A stretch of DNA of 64,000 bases from Hydrangea macrophylla (GCA_033977485.1 CM066991.1:30315850-30379849); one strand, 5' to 3'; counted from the first letter of the stretch, positions 35,962 to 47,827 are shown. The notes: generated by a model from the sequence alone, not told the origin. A program made the numbers and translations.

Positions 35962-37053
35962 ATGGCCCCCATCAGCTCCCAAATCCTTTTCCCCTGGATG
36001 GATACCCTTTTTGGCATTAATAGGCTCAACTTTGAGTGTTTCAGGCTGAATGATCTTTTCTCTTTCCGACGGATGAACTTGAATGAGGGCCTACTTCGAG
36101 TTGCCATCCAATGTTGGGATCCTTCTTCCAACGTCTTTCGTTTTGGCTCTCAGGAGATTTGCCCCTTGTTTGAGGAATTCAGCGCCATTCTTCACACCGA
36201 TCATTCTGCTGAATTGTCGGTTCCCCTAGTTCAGGCTGGGTATGTCCGTGATTTAGCCGCCCTTCTCCACATATCTCGGAATGCGGCGGGCTCTTTTGTT
36301 CATGACAGGTGAATCGACTTTGAGCGCCTTTCTTCTGTTTATGCTCCCATAAGGGACCCTTATAATGGTGAGTATTAGATCATCCGACGTAGTGCTCTGT
36401 CAATTGCTATGCTCTCTTACTTCCTCTTTCAATCATCTTCTGACACTCTTATACCCATTGCCTACGGTTTGCGGGAGATGAAAAGTGCTGTTATGCTGGC
36501 CCTTGGTGAAACTCTGATTGGATTGGGCCATGCTTATGCTACCGGGGCCACATTACATGTCGAGGCACCTTTTGTTCTGCAGATTTGGCTCATGGAGCGT
36601 TTGGACCTCTTTATACACCCCTCCCATCTTCGTGGATCACTTCCTTACGATCGTATGGAAATTCACAACTTATTTCAATCCGTCGATGCATGGCTTGGTT
36701 GGCTCCAGGGTCTCTCTTCTAGTGACATCAGCTGGGTTTGCCCGTAGTGGGCTTGCAGTTCTGTCGCCGTACGCCTTCCTGGACGTCCTGGCATCTGGTT
36801 GCTTGTCTTGCATGCTACTACTTTCTACATCCCTGGCCGTGTGGTCCGTCAGTTCGGACTTTTGCAAGATACTACTGAATCTGTGACTGCTGATTTCACC
36901 AGGGGGTCCTCTTTGCGCCCTTCTATCGCGAAGGCTTTCATCGAGGCTTGGCATAGTCGGATGGCTGTTCCGTGCCCGGGGATTCCAGCTCCGACTGTGC
37001 CTACTGCTAGGTACCTTCTAGAGATTCAGACCTTGGTTGCGAGACGAGCTTGA
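35962..37053 (+). pseudogene. second PMD-like (DUF7745-type) gene, single exon, three stop codons
   Basis: One frame of 364 codons from ATG at 35962 (MAPISSQILF) to 37053. The N-terminal part has RMNLNEGLLRVAIQCWDPSS and VFRFGSQEICPLFEEFSAIL, the pattern of the plant DUF7745/PMD-related family. Three in-frame stops interrupt it: TGA at 36310..36312, TAG near 36379..36381 and TAG at 36745..36747. No shift occurs at any of them, so the frame was once open. Two fit TGG to TGA or TAG, the third CAG to TAG. It lies head-to-tail after the PMD gene with its own palindrome cluster and TATA box. The family assignment is from memory of the pattern and needs a profile search. Confidence 0.7.
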
Positions 37054-37587
37054 CAAACGCAGGCATAATAAAGTAGACAAAACAGGGAAAATCTTGCCAT
37101 CTCACAAAACTTTCTGACAGACCCTGCCTACTCTTTTACGCTTTTGAATGTGTTTTTTGTTGTTTTTTTTTTTTTTAGGAAAATTTCTAACATGCTTAAT
37201 CAAAGTGCTCAATCTTTTATGAAGAATTCTCCTTTCAATGTCTTTACTTGGCTCTTTACTTTGCTTTTTCTTTTGCTTAAAGCTTTGCTTCTTCTGTATC
37301 ATGAATTCTCATTTGTTTCTTTATAGTACTTATTTGATAGCCAGGTGATCTAAAGAAAGGGGTCTTGTATCTGGGTTCTTCGGCTAGCAAACAAAGTTTG
37401 CCCCTGGTTTTAGGGCTGCGAAATGCCAATTTGCCTCTAGTTTAGCACGGTCTTTTCGAATGGACCGAGGGCTTTGGAAAGCCCGCCTACTTATCCCTGA
37501 GCGGGCGCCAGGTCCCAAGTAGTTCGACTTAAGGCTACAAAGAAGAGTGCTAATCAGGCAATTATTTATTGACCGAACCGAGTAGGT
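37054..37587. other. spacer between the antisense gene and pol
   Basis: Contains a second polypurine-like box (minus strand AGGGGCAAAC at 37396..37405). No gene. Confidence 0.55.
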
Positions 37588-37629
37588 TGCCTACGTATCC
37601 CCTAGCGGGAATCAGGTCAAGCGTAGTTC
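37588..37629. other. conserved 3'-end motif, copy 2
   Basis: TTGCCTACGTATCCCCTAGC then GGGAATCAGG and GCGTAGTTC. It lies 32 bp beyond the pol stop codon and matches 30731..30773. Confidence 0.75.
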
Positions 37630-37660
37630 ATCAAGGTGGGAGGTTTTGAAAGAAATGGTT

Positions 37661-40600
37661 TCAAGCAAAGTATTTCTTGAGGCGATCGAGGTTAATCAGT
37701 TGTTTAAATTCAACCCCGTCCAGGTCCATGAGATAGGCCGCTCCTCCGGAAAGGAGAGTCTTAATGATGTATGGCCCGACCCAGTTGGGTTTGAATTTTC
37801 CTCTCGGCTCATAAACAGGCAATTTCAGTTCTTTGAGGACCAGGTCACCCTCAGCAAGCTTCCTAGGGCGGACCTTTTTGTTGAAAGCACGAGCTATCCT
37901 CTTCTGGTACCCCCGAGTATGGTTGACCGCAGCCAGCCTCTTCTCATCGAGTAACATCAACTCCTCATATCTTCCTTGTACCCATTCTGATTCGGGGATC
38001 TCACATTCTGCCAAAACCCTAAGAGAGGGTATTTCTACCTCGACTGGGAGAACAGATTCCATCCCGTAGACCAATGAATACGGCGTAGCACCCGTTGAAG
38101 TTCTGACCGAGGTTCGGTATCCCCACAAAGCAAATGGCAGCTTTTCATGCCAATCCTTATATGTATCCGTCGTTTTCCCCAGGATTGCCTTAACATTTTT
38201 GTTTGCTGTTTCTACTGCTCCATTCGTCTGAGGCCTATACGGGGATGATTGGTGACGAGTGATCTTACACTTTTCCAAGAGCGGGATAACTTCTCCCTGG
38301 AAATGACTGCCATGATCGGAGATAAACTCATTCGGGACCCCATACCTGCAGATTATGTTTTTCTCGGTGAAACTCACCACATCTTTGGCTTTTAAAGTTG
38401 CATACGAGGCTGCTTCTACCCACTTTGTAAAATAATCAATTGCCACGATTATGTACCGGTGCCCATTAGAAGCCTTCGGAACTATCTCACCAATGATATC
38501 GATCCCCCACACAGAAAATGGCCAAGGGGTGGTCATGCTATAGAGCTGTGACGGCGGGGTATGCATCAAATTTGCATGAATTTGACACTTGTGACATCTT
38601 CTAACATATTCGCAACAGTCTTTGTCCAAGGTCGTCCAATAGTACCCCTGTCGGATGATCTTCTTTGCCAGTATGTGCCCATTCATATGGGGCCCACACA
38701 CTCCCTCATGTATTTCCTCCATCATTCTCTTAGCTTCTTTTCCATATAGGCACTCCAGATTATACCCAGTGTAGGATTTCTTCCATAGCTTATCTGCATA
38801 AATCACAAATTGGGCGGCGAATCGTCGAATCGCCTTTCTATCCTTTTCTGAGGCTCCTTCGGGGTATTCTCCTTCTTTAATGAACCTCCACACATCCACA
38901 TACCACGGTACTTCCTCTTCGTCTTCCATGGCCGCAACCATTTCAAATGACGGTTGATTCCTCACTTCTATGGATAGCGGGATCATGGCAGTTTTGGAGG
39001 GGATTTGGATCATCGAGGCCAAGGTAGCCAATGAGTCGGCTAGTTGGTTCTCTTCACGAGGGAGGTAGTAAAAAGAAATCCTTTGGAATTGTGCTTTCAG
39101 ACTTTCCAGATAATCATGGTAAGGTCTCAGTTTCTCATGCTTTACCTTCCATTCTCCTCGGACTTGGGATATGATCAAATTGGAATCTCCGAAGACATTA
39201 ATCCATCCGAATTTCAAAGCCAAGGCCGCTTCCATCCCAATTATGCAGGCTTCGTACTCCGCGGTGTTGTTGGTTGAGTTGTACTTGAGTTTGACAGCTA
39301 ATGGGGTAGGGGTCCCATTGGGTGCTATAAGAATGATTCCAACTCCGTAACCTAATTGGTTGGCTGCTCCATCGAAGTACATTTTCCACAAATCCTCCTT
39401 TACCTCCATTATTCCCTCATCCGGGAACTTGAATTCTCCTTCGTCCTCGGATTCTATGGCGAGGTCGGCTAAAAACTCAGCGACAGCCCTTCCTTTCACA
39501 GACTTGGTAGTGACATATTTGATATCGAACTCAGCCAGCATCATGGTCCAATGGGAAATCCTATTGGTCAAGACGGGTTTTTCGAATAGGTATTTTAGTG
39601 GGTCCATTCGGGATATCAGGATTACAGGGAAGGCTAGCATGTAGTGGCGAAGCCGACGGGTACACCAAACTAAGGCCGAACAAGCCTTTTCCAAGGGCGA
39701 GTACTTTAACTCATATCCGACCATTCTTTTGCTCAAGTAATAAATAGCTTTCTCCACGTGCCCCTCTTCTCCTTCTTGGGCCAGCATACACCCCATTGAA
39801 TTTTCAGATACGGAGAGATAAAGTAGCAGGGGTCTCCCAGGTGAAGGTGGTGATAGAATAGGTGGGTTTTGGAGGTAGGTTTTGATCTTATCGAAGGCTT
39901 GTTGGCAAGGGGCGTCCCATTTGAATTTCTCTCCTTTTCTAAGCAGTTTGAATAGTGGGTCGCAGGTTAAGGTGGGTTTGGAAATGAAGCGGCTGATGAA
40001 CTGTATTCTCCCCAAGAATCCTCTCAGTTCTTTCTCATTTTTTGGTGGGTTCATTTCGGTTATGGCTTTTATTTTGGTTGGGTCTACTTCGATCCCCCTT
40101 TGGATAATAAGGAACCCTAACAACTTTCCTGTGGTAACTCCGAAGGTACATTTCTGTGGGTTTAGCCTCATTTTGAATTCCCTCAATCTTTCAAAGAACT
40201 TTATCAAAGCCTGTAGGTGCCCTCCCCTCTCTTTGGATTTCACAATCATATCATCCACATAAACCTCCACCTCTTTGTGGATCATGTCGTGCAGTAAAGT
40301 GGTGGCAGCCCTTTGATAGGTCGCACCTGCATTCTTAAGTCCGAACGGCATAACCCTATAGTAATATGTCCCCCATGGAGTGATGAACGTGGTTTTCTCC
40401 CTATCCTCGGGTGCCATGAGGATTTGATTGTACCCAGAGAATCCATCCATGAAAGATAGAAGCTCATGTCCCGCAGTGTTATCGACCAACACGTCGATGT
40501 GGGGTAACGGGAAATCGTCTTTAGGGCTTGCCTTGTTTAAATCTTGAAAGTCAACGCAAACCCTAACACGACCATCCTTCTTTGGGACAGGTACAATGTT

Positions 40601-41419
40601 GGCAATCCACTCTGGGTACTCGGTGACCATCAAGAATCCAGCCTTTAATTGCTTTTCAACTTCCTCTTTCACTTTAAGTGCCCATTCTGGCCTCATTCGC
40701 CTCAATTTTTGTTTTATGGGTTTTGAATTGGGAAAGAGAGGGATGTGGTGTTGGACTATCTTTGGATCAATGCCTGGTATATCATTATAAGACCATGCAA
40801 AAACATCTTTGAATTCATTTAATAGATTGATTAGTTCTTTGCTTTCTTTATTGCCAAGTGTGGAGCCGATAAAGACATTTTGGGGATTACTTTCATTTCC
40901 TAGATTAATCGTTAGAGTGTCCTCAATGATTTTGCATGCAGATTCTTTTTCTTTTTCAATTAACTTTTGCAATTCATTAGGTATTTCATGATCATCACAT
41001 TCATCACATTCATTAAGCGCGTTCGAGTAGGCAGAATCAGTCGTACTTTCATTGATTTTGTTAGGAGTGATTACAACAGACATAGCAATAGTAAGACGCC
41101 TCATTTGGGCCATTACAGACTCTGGGTGAGGGGGATACTTATCATTAGACTCAAAGACCCACTCCTTGTTGACTCCCTGCTTGAGCTCCATAGTATTACA
41201 ACCTGGCAGTCCTTCGGATTCCGTCTTTTCTTCCTTTCCTGGCTTCGGCTCTTCTTCCGGCGCATCCTCATCACCCCCCTCTTCGACCTTGACTTCCAGG
41301 CCCTCGTCTTCTTTTTCCTTTTCTTCGGCTTTTGCCCCTTCTTCGCCCAACAGGTTCTGCATGACCGGTCCATCCAGTACACCAACCCAATCATTGGTGG
41401 TAGCAGACTTTTCAGGCAT
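37661..41419 (-). CDS. Tat pol polyprotein: reverse transcriptase, RNase H, archaeal-type RNase H, integrase
   Basis: An intact 1252-codon frame starting ATG at 41419 (MPEKSATTND). The acidic N-terminal 100 residues are followed by a linker, then reverse transcriptase with the catalytic YVDD near residue 386. The gypsy RNase H follows, then a second, archaeal-type RNase H beginning WKMYFDGAAN near residue 678. The integrase has an HHCC finger (from about residue 905; CHKCQIHAN) and core residues D (WGIDIIGE, about 973), D (SDHGSHF, about 1033) and E (NGAVETANK, about 1068), ending in a GPY-type module (NWVGPYIIK). The in-frame TAA just upstream (41420..41422) separates it from gag-protease. 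It is the only full-length retrotransposon enzyme in the window and could in principle act in trans. Confidence 0.93.
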   Translation of the reverse strand: MPEKSATTNDWVGVLDGPVMQNLLGEEGAKAEEKEKEDEGLEVKVEEGGDEDAPEEEPKPGKEEKTESEGLPGCNTMELKQGVNKEWVFESNDKYPPHPESVMAQMRRLTIAMSVVITPNKINESTTDSAYSNALNECDECDDHEIPNELQKLIEKEKESACKIIEDTLTINLGNESNPQNVFIGSTLGNKESKELINLLNEFKDVFAWSYNDIPGIDPKIVQHHIPLFPNSKPIKQKLRRMRPEWALKVKEEVEKQLKAGFLMVTEYPEWIANIVPVPKKDGRVRVCVDFQDLNKASPKDDFPLPHIDVLVDNTAGHELLSFMDGFSGYNQILMAPEDREKTTFITPWGTYYYRVMPFGLKNAGATYQRAATTLLHDMIHKEVEVYVDDMIVKSKERGGHLQALIKFFERLREFKMRLNPQKCTFGVTTGKLLGFLIIQRGIEVDPTKIKAITEMNPPKNEKELRGFLGRIQFISRFISKPTLTCDPLFKLLRKGEKFKWDAPCQQAFDKIKTYLQNPPILSPPSPGRPLLLYLSVSENSMGCMLAQEGEEGHVEKAIYYLSKRMVGYELKYSPLEKACSALVWCTRRLRHYMLAFPVILISRMDPLKYLFEKPVLTNRISHWTMMLAEFDIKYVTTKSVKGRAVAEFLADLAIESEDEGEFKFPDEGIMEVKEDLWKMYFDGAANQLGYGVGIILIAPNGTPTPLAVKLKYNSTNNTAEYEACIIGMEAALALKFGWINVFGDSNLIISQVRGEWKVKHEKLRPYHDYLESLKAQFQRISFYYLPREENQLADSLATLASMIQIPSKTAMIPLSIEVRNQPSFEMVAAMEDEEEVPWYVDVWRFIKEGEYPEGASEKDRKAIRRFAAQFVIYADKLWKKSYTGYNLECLYGKEAKRMMEEIHEGVCGPHMNGHILAKKIIRQGYYWTTLDKDCCEYVRRCHKCQIHANLMHTPPSQLYSMTTPWPFSVWGIDIIGEIVPKASNGHRYIIVAIDYFTKWVEAASYATLKAKDVVSFTEKNIICRYGVPNEFISDHGSHFQGEVIPLLEKCKITRHQSSPYRPQTNGAVETANKNVKAILGKTTDTYKDWHEKLPFALWGYRTSVRTSTGATPYSLVYGMESVLPVEVEIPSLRVLAECEIPESEWVQGRYEELMLLDEKRLAAVNHTRGYQKRIARAFNKKVRPRKLAEGDLVLKELKLPVYEPRGKFKPNWVGPYIIKTLLSGGAAYLMDLDGVEFKQLINLDRLKKYFA

Positions 41420-42967
41420 TTACAAGAACGGGTCTCTGTACTCGGAGAATTCATGGGAGAAAAAGATCTCGAACCCCGGCTTTAGACTTTTGTCCTTCTG
41501 GTCCATCCAAGGCTCTGGGAAGCCACAGAAGGGGAACTCCTCTCCTTCCTTTACAAAGTACCCATTGAGCATTTTTAGGTAAGGGTCTAGTGGCGCATTA
41601 ACAGCCTTTTTCTTTGTCCTTAGTTCCTTCTTCGTCGGCTGATACCCCAGGCCGTGAGTGTGAGTCTGAGTAGGAATTCTTGGAAACTCAGGCAGGCCCT
41701 GAAGGTTCTTTCCCAATCCTAATCCTGGAAAGAAACCCATCTTCTTCATGATCCCTGCGACCACTGGACTGGCATACTGATCGAAATGGAGCAGTAGAAA
41801 CTCTCTCGGCTTTTCTTCTTCCAACATGCTGATAAACTCGAACCCTCCCATTTTTGTTTCTTCTTCTTGCATCTGTAATTCCAGTACCGGTGCGCTTGAT
41901 GATGCTTCAGACAAACGAATCCAGTTGTCCCCGAGAATGTCGCAGACTTGGCCCTTCCAAACGCATTTGACCTTTTGATGTATGGTGGATGGTATGGTAC
42001 CTAAGCTATCCAACCATAGCCTCCCAAGCAACAGGTTGAAAGAAGGAGGAATGTCGATGACCTGAAATTCGGCTTCCTTCTCAAGTGGACTGACAGCGAG
42101 GTGAAGGAGAATTATACCCATGACAGTTCTCTGAGTGTTGTCGTATGCTCTCACCCTTTGCTCAGATGGTATGAATGTCGATTCGTCCAAGCCCATGCGC
42201 TTGGCCGTTCGGAATGGTCACACATTTAAGGCTGATCCATTGTCCACCAGACAGGCAGGCACAGTGTTTCCTAAGCATTCGACTGTGACATACAAGGGCT
42301 TGTTATGAACGGGCCCTCCGGGAGGTAGATCATCGGTTGAGAAAGAAATAGCGAGAGCTGGGATCCTACTAATCATCCCCACGAGGTCTCCTGGTGTTGT
42401 ATTGATAGAAACATCATATTGGTTCAAAGCATCCAAGACTGCCTGTCTGTGCTTTTTGGAGGCGATTAGCAATCCCCAGATGGTGATGTTAGCTTGTGTT
42501 TTCCTCATCTGCTTTAAGACCCTATCCTCTTCTTCTTCTTCTTCACTCATTTTCCATTTCCCTTTCTCCAGCTCCCTCCCCGAGTGATCTTCCTCTAGTT
42601 CATGCGGTTTGAAGTGTCTACCAGACCGAGTTAGGTGATTGATCTCCTCTCTTGCCCAAATGTTGTCAGTTTCTGAAACGATCTCCGAGCTTTCTTCTTC
42701 AACCTTTGCCTCTTCATCGCTTTGATACCACAGATCATCATCCCCTACCTGGTCTATGTTCCGATCATTGCCTTCTTGAATCCACCAATCTGACTGCCCC
42801 GTCACTTCATTTTCCCATATCTCTGGCTGGCTTGTAAGCATACAGATCCCCAGATTTTCTGGTAACTGATAAAACTTTCTTGGTTCCCCGACTTTTGTGA
42901 TTAGCTTGGATGGGTCAAATGTCATTCCTTCTACCCCTAAGAAATAAAGACCCTGCGGCGGCGGCAC
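41420..42967 (-). pseudogene. Tat protease region with stop codons
   Basis: The frame runs from about 43020 to 41423 on the minus strand, broken by TGA at 42218..42220 and ended by TAA at 41420..41422. The protease active site reads CLVDNGSALNV just before the TGA; relatives continue VCP, so TGC to TGA is likely. Downstream are the conserved LLLGRLWLDSLG segment and a G-patch-like block (GIMKKMGFFPGLGLGKNLQG). The TAA is immediately followed by the ATG of pol in the same frame, so it may be a natural boundary or a CAA to TAA change. Confidence 0.85.
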
Positions 42968-43022
42968 AGCACGATGGTTTGGCAGAGGATTCTTGGTGAC
43001 ATTAGGGGCTTTGACAGGCGAT

Positions 43023-44291
43023 TCAGATCACTTTATTGTCGATGAGGTCTTGGATTTCATGCCTTAACCTCATGCACCGATCCGTCGAGTGTCCTTTCTG
43101 CTGATGAAATTTGCAGAAGAGATCCCCTTGGAAATTCGGCGGAAGTGGACTTGGCAGAGGTCGAGGTTCCAACTGGCGGAGATGCCCCTTTGCTAACAAC
43201 CTGTCAAGAGCGGTCGATAATGATACTCCCAGATCTGAGAATTTTCTTGGCGGCTTATCCCCTCCTCCTCTTGGATGGTTTCTAGTGATATTAAATTTTC
43301 TCTCCGGCTCGCTAAGTGCATTGACATCGGTGGGGCCAGAGTGACCCCCCGAATGCCCCCCATTTGATCCATAACTGGGCCTCCGATATCGGTTCGGTGG
43401 TTCCTCCTTCTTGATTATTCCTTCTTGAATCGCATCTTCAATCCTTGTCCCCACATCGAACACCTCAGCAAAAGTGTTGATTGACTGAAACCTCATCTTC
43501 TCCTGATAAACTGGCTGCAGGTTCTTCATCGACATTCGGATTTGGTCTTTTTCTGATGGCCTCTGCACCATTTTCGCGGCTTTCCCTCTCCATCGACTCA
43601 GATACTCAGCAAATGATTCTTTGTTCCCTTGCCTGGTTGTTTCTAGATCTCGGACAGTGACGTCCAAGTCTTGATTGTACTCATACTGGGCCACAAATGA
43701 CTTCACGACTTCCTCCCAAATTCTGGTTTTGCCCGGCTCGAGAGTAAGATACCAGGATAGAGCAGCTCCTGTTAAGGTTTGCTGAAATAAGACAGACATC
43801 ATGGTAGTGCTCAGTCCACTAGGTTGAAAAGCTCCTATGCACATTCGGATATGACTGCGGGGATTCCCAGTCCCGTCAAACTTGTCAAAGATTGGCTTCC
43901 TGAACCCGGCGGGCAGGGTTTCGTGGACCCCGTCGTACAGACCTTCCAACTCCATCAAATAAGTGTCTACCCCTTGAGCCTTGCGCACTACCCTTTCCAG
44001 CTTCTCTATTTTCTCGGTTAGTAACTTCTATTTCTCAGCTTTTTCTCTTTCTCTATTGGCCCGCAGCGCATCAGTCCATTGCGCCCACTGATCATCAAAC
44101 CAATCGCCCTCTCCTCCTCCCAAAGGTGGGTCCATGACAGGTGGAACTTTCGGTGGTGGTCGGCGGTTCATCTCTTCTATCATTCCCATCATGCGGTTCA
44201 TGTTTTTGGCCTGTCGCCTCATTTGCTCCGCTTGTTGTTCTACCAGTATCCTTAATCCGGCTACTTCTCCGTTGTTTCTTTCTTCCATCAT
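43023..44291 (-). pseudogene. Tat gag, one stop and a frameshift at its end
   Basis: ATG at 44291 starts an N-terminal coiled coil (LVEQQAEQMRRQAKNMNRMM). TAG at 44028..44030 interrupts with the frame continuing unchanged (AEK stop KLLTEKIEKLERV), fitting CAG to TAG. The gag core follows (FDGTGNPRSHIRM, LTGAALSWYLTL), then a zinc-like C-KFHQQKG-H-STDR-C. At about 43023 a TGA appears, while the homologous sequence (E-S-P-V-K-A-P-N-V) continues in another phase into the protease frame, so there is a one-base insertion there or a two-base loss. Confidence 0.88.
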
Positions 44292-45465
44292 TTCAATGTC
44301 TTCTCTTCTTATCAGCCTTGCCGCGGGTCCCCTAAACCAGGTTGATGCTATCTTTGCTCCTACAAAAAGGTTTAATTTCGTTTTAAAAAACCTATGTATT
44401 TCTGTTTTAAAAGATTTTTGATAAAATAAAAGCCCCTTTTCTTATTTCAACGCATGTCATGCGGATGCAATGCATGCGTGCGTGTGTGCCTACTCTATAT
44501 GCCAGAAAGAAAAGAGAAAATCCTAATCCTAACACATAAACACATAAGCACATAAAATCCTCACCCATGACAAGTGCGCTGATTTCTCCTCTCATTGTGA
44601 TCCTGACCTTCTCAGAGGTTGGTCATTTCAAAATTTTTGAAGTTTATTTGGAAAGCATTTTGGATGCTAAAAAAAGGTTCTTGAGAATGCTTTAAACGCT
44701 CTTTTTATAAAAATGATTGGGCTTTTATTTGGAAGCTCATTCTTTCCCAAGATAATTTTTTTTTTCAAGATTTTTCGAATTTATTGTTGAAATTGAAAAT
44801 ATGCCTTAACAAAGGTTATTTTGGGAGCTTTACTTTGAAAGGGGAAATAAAGATTTTCCTTTTGGAATGGTCAAGTAAAAAGAATTTCTTCGGGTAGGGG
44901 GATCACATGACCGGATTATCACCGTACTTTCCATGAGTTTGGATACATACAAGGTCAATGATGCTTAGCTGGACATGATATAAGAAATATAATCCCATAA
45001 TCAAGGTTCGGCATGTTCTCCAAATGTCGCAGAACATGAGGAGAATTTGCTGAAAGGTGATTAAAAGATTATACATCTTTCATCAAATAAGTATCGTCAT
45101 CATCTCAAGTAATCCCTTCCGGGCACACAAAACTTCCTAACACATAATCCTAATCAAGAATTGATTTCCTAAGATTGAAAGGTTCTACAGAAACTATCAT
45201 GCACAGGCTGGGTTTTGGTCGAATAAGGGACCCTTGACACACACCTGATAGGATGCTTCATATACCAAATCATGGTACGAGATCAAGGGTGATCACACAG
45301 TCCCATGATGACTTGACCGACCGGGTTGCCCCGAGTCTCCAAGGTCATAGTTCCGTGCAATCGACTAGCTGGACATGCAAGTGAAATGCAACAGGCACAC
45401 AAAGATTAATTAATTTGATTAAAAGGATATAAGTACAATCCTCAAGTGAACCCAAAATCAGAATT
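44292..45465. other. Tat 5' leader, no gene
   Basis: About 1.2 kb between the primer site and gag with no frame I can support. Confidence 0.6.
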
Positions 45466-45515
45466 CTTGTCTGTGAAACCAGTGATTCTGGGTTCGATCC
45501 CCAGTAGAGTCGCCA
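45466..45515 (-). other. extended primer binding site derived from the 3' half of tRNA-Arg
   Basis: The primer site (minus strand TGGCGACTCTACTGGGGA, 45498..45515) lies 3 nt inside the 5' LTR. The plus strand here resembles the last 50 nt of a tRNA-Arg(ACG), from the anticodon region through the T-loop (GGTTCGATCCCC) to the CCA end, well beyond the usual 12 to 18 nt. It is not a tRNA gene: the 5' half is absent. Confidence 0.7.
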
Positions 45516-47827
45516 GATTGTGGATATCGCAGTTTTTCTTTCTTTTTACCCACAGTTTTTCTTTTAAAATTCTTTTCCAAAATTTCAAATTCAAAACAAA
45601 TGAGTCGCCACTTAATTTTTAAAAGGAAAAATTAAGAAACCATTTGAAAGGAAACTGATCGTTTGCGAAACCAAAGATTAAACTAGGTCCGGGGATTATG
45701 GAATGAGAGAGGAAGGAGCCCGCCAGACTAAAACACCCTCTCTCATCCTATCTTGTGATAGGCCTCTACTCAACATCCTTTTAATCAAATTTATTAACCT
45801 AAGCATGTCCTCAACTAATACATATATACATATACATCACAAAAGCATGTCCAAAGGGTGTAAAATTGCTAATGGCAAAATATCATTCATAAACCACATA
45901 TTTCAGGTAGCAAGCAATATGATATGCGATAAGGAACAAGAGAACTTACCCGGGTTCCAGCAGCGATATTTAAACGTGCGATGCATACAAACAAAAGAAA
46001 ATCCTAAGAAAGAGTCTCTAATCATATATACATATAAGGCAAGCTCCTAATTCTAAGGTGTCGCGCCTGAGGTTAAAAATCAATAAAATCAAGGAATGAA
46101 ATAAACTAAAAGGGAGATGAGAAATTGTACCTCAAATGCGCTACAAAACAAAGATTAGTCCACATATTTCGCATAATAATATGATATCAAACAATCAATC
46201 CTAATTTTCTAACTTAAGTCTATCTAGCATGAAATCCAACTTTATTCAATTACATAGTCCTAATTATAAGCGTTAATGTACATGTATGAATATGAACAAG
46301 GATAAGACATGGATTTATTCACTAATTTTGGCCACTTAACTTCTGAATTTAAGCTAAGTTATCATTATTCAAAGTATGATTTGGGTCCTAAAACATTAGG
46401 AGTCCATTTGAGTTGAGATAAACAAAATTAAACAAAAACAATAGTAGTTTTTCATGAATTACAGAGAGCAGACCGGATCTTAAAAAAAAAAAAGAAAACA
46501 CCAAGCTTCCAACGGTTGGATCTTAATGATTTTTGGATACAATATGACTTTGTGAGTCTAGTTTATAACCCAAAAAGAAAATCAAGGTTTGAACGGTTAG
46601 ATCTCCGGGAATATGGAAAACACTAGGCATCACTCAGGAATCTGCAACTCTCTGTCCAGAGATCTTGTACGATTTTTTAAAAATAGCAAAAAGATGAGAA
46701 ACACTTAGATCTTTTTAGAGGATCTCCCTAACGCATTAAGGTACCCAGAAAAAATTATTAGAGACTTCGGAAACTCCATTAAAATTCGGATTTATTAGTT
46801 TCAAAACGGGTTTACTGTTCTGAAATGTTGGACAGAATATTGCATGTACTGAAATCACAAGACCAAACCATCTTAGGCATGAAATCACCTTAAACCAAAA
46901 ATCACAGTGGTAGAATATTGTGTTATTGACATTTTCCCGTTGGTTTCACTTATTTTCAACGGTTAGATTTTGAACTAAAAATCTTTGATCAAAATCAGTT
47001 TGTGAACTCACTATTTTCATTTATCAAGTTCAACTCTATTTGTTAACCCCAACTATTGAATCATGAAGTTGGGCTTAAACTAAACCATTTTATCCTACCA
47101 TTTGATGGTCATTGGAGACTAAAGACCTTCACATTTGTAGATTTCAAAGGAAGTATGAATAGACTTCATGAAATCTCAAGATGAGGACTCTAAACCATGG
47201 AGAAGGGCTTAGCATCAAAACCATTTTCTCCTACCATTTGATGGTCATTGGAGATGAAGAAATGACTAATACTCATAAGTTTCAAAGAAAATGTAGAAAT
47301 GATTTCATGAAATACCAAGTTTAGAGGATCCAAGTCATGAGTATGGGCTTGGATTCATCTATTTGCTTGTGAAATGAAGTGATGATCAAATTTTGACTCT
47401 CATGTAAAGTATAAGCTTACATGGGATTCAAAGGATCATACTCAAGAGATTTCAAGGGAGATATTGAAGATCTCCAAGAATCTCAAGAGAGGAACATGAA
47501 CCAAAAGAAATACAAGAAGGACTAAATAATTAGAAACAAGAACTCATAAGCTTACTAGACAAACTCTAAGATTTAATCAAGAAGAACTAACAATGACTTG
47601 AAGATTAGAATCTTAAAAAGAAAAAGAACACAACTAAGGTTAGAGGGTCACCTCCAAACTATCCTCAAAAATCTTTCTTTTAAGGTCTTCCAAGCTCTTC
47701 TCTCTAGTTCTCTAAACTCTCTCTTTTCTCTCAAGATGTTTTAGTGTAATGGTAGTGATCTCTTTGTATTTTTTTGGTGTATCTCTTGTGTATATTCCTT
47801 GCATATCTTCCAAGGAAGATCCTTCCT

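Noticed and set aside
45466..45515. tRNA-Arg gene
   Set aside because: Only the 3' half is present and it abuts an LTR as the primer site; no D arm or 5' acceptor strand.
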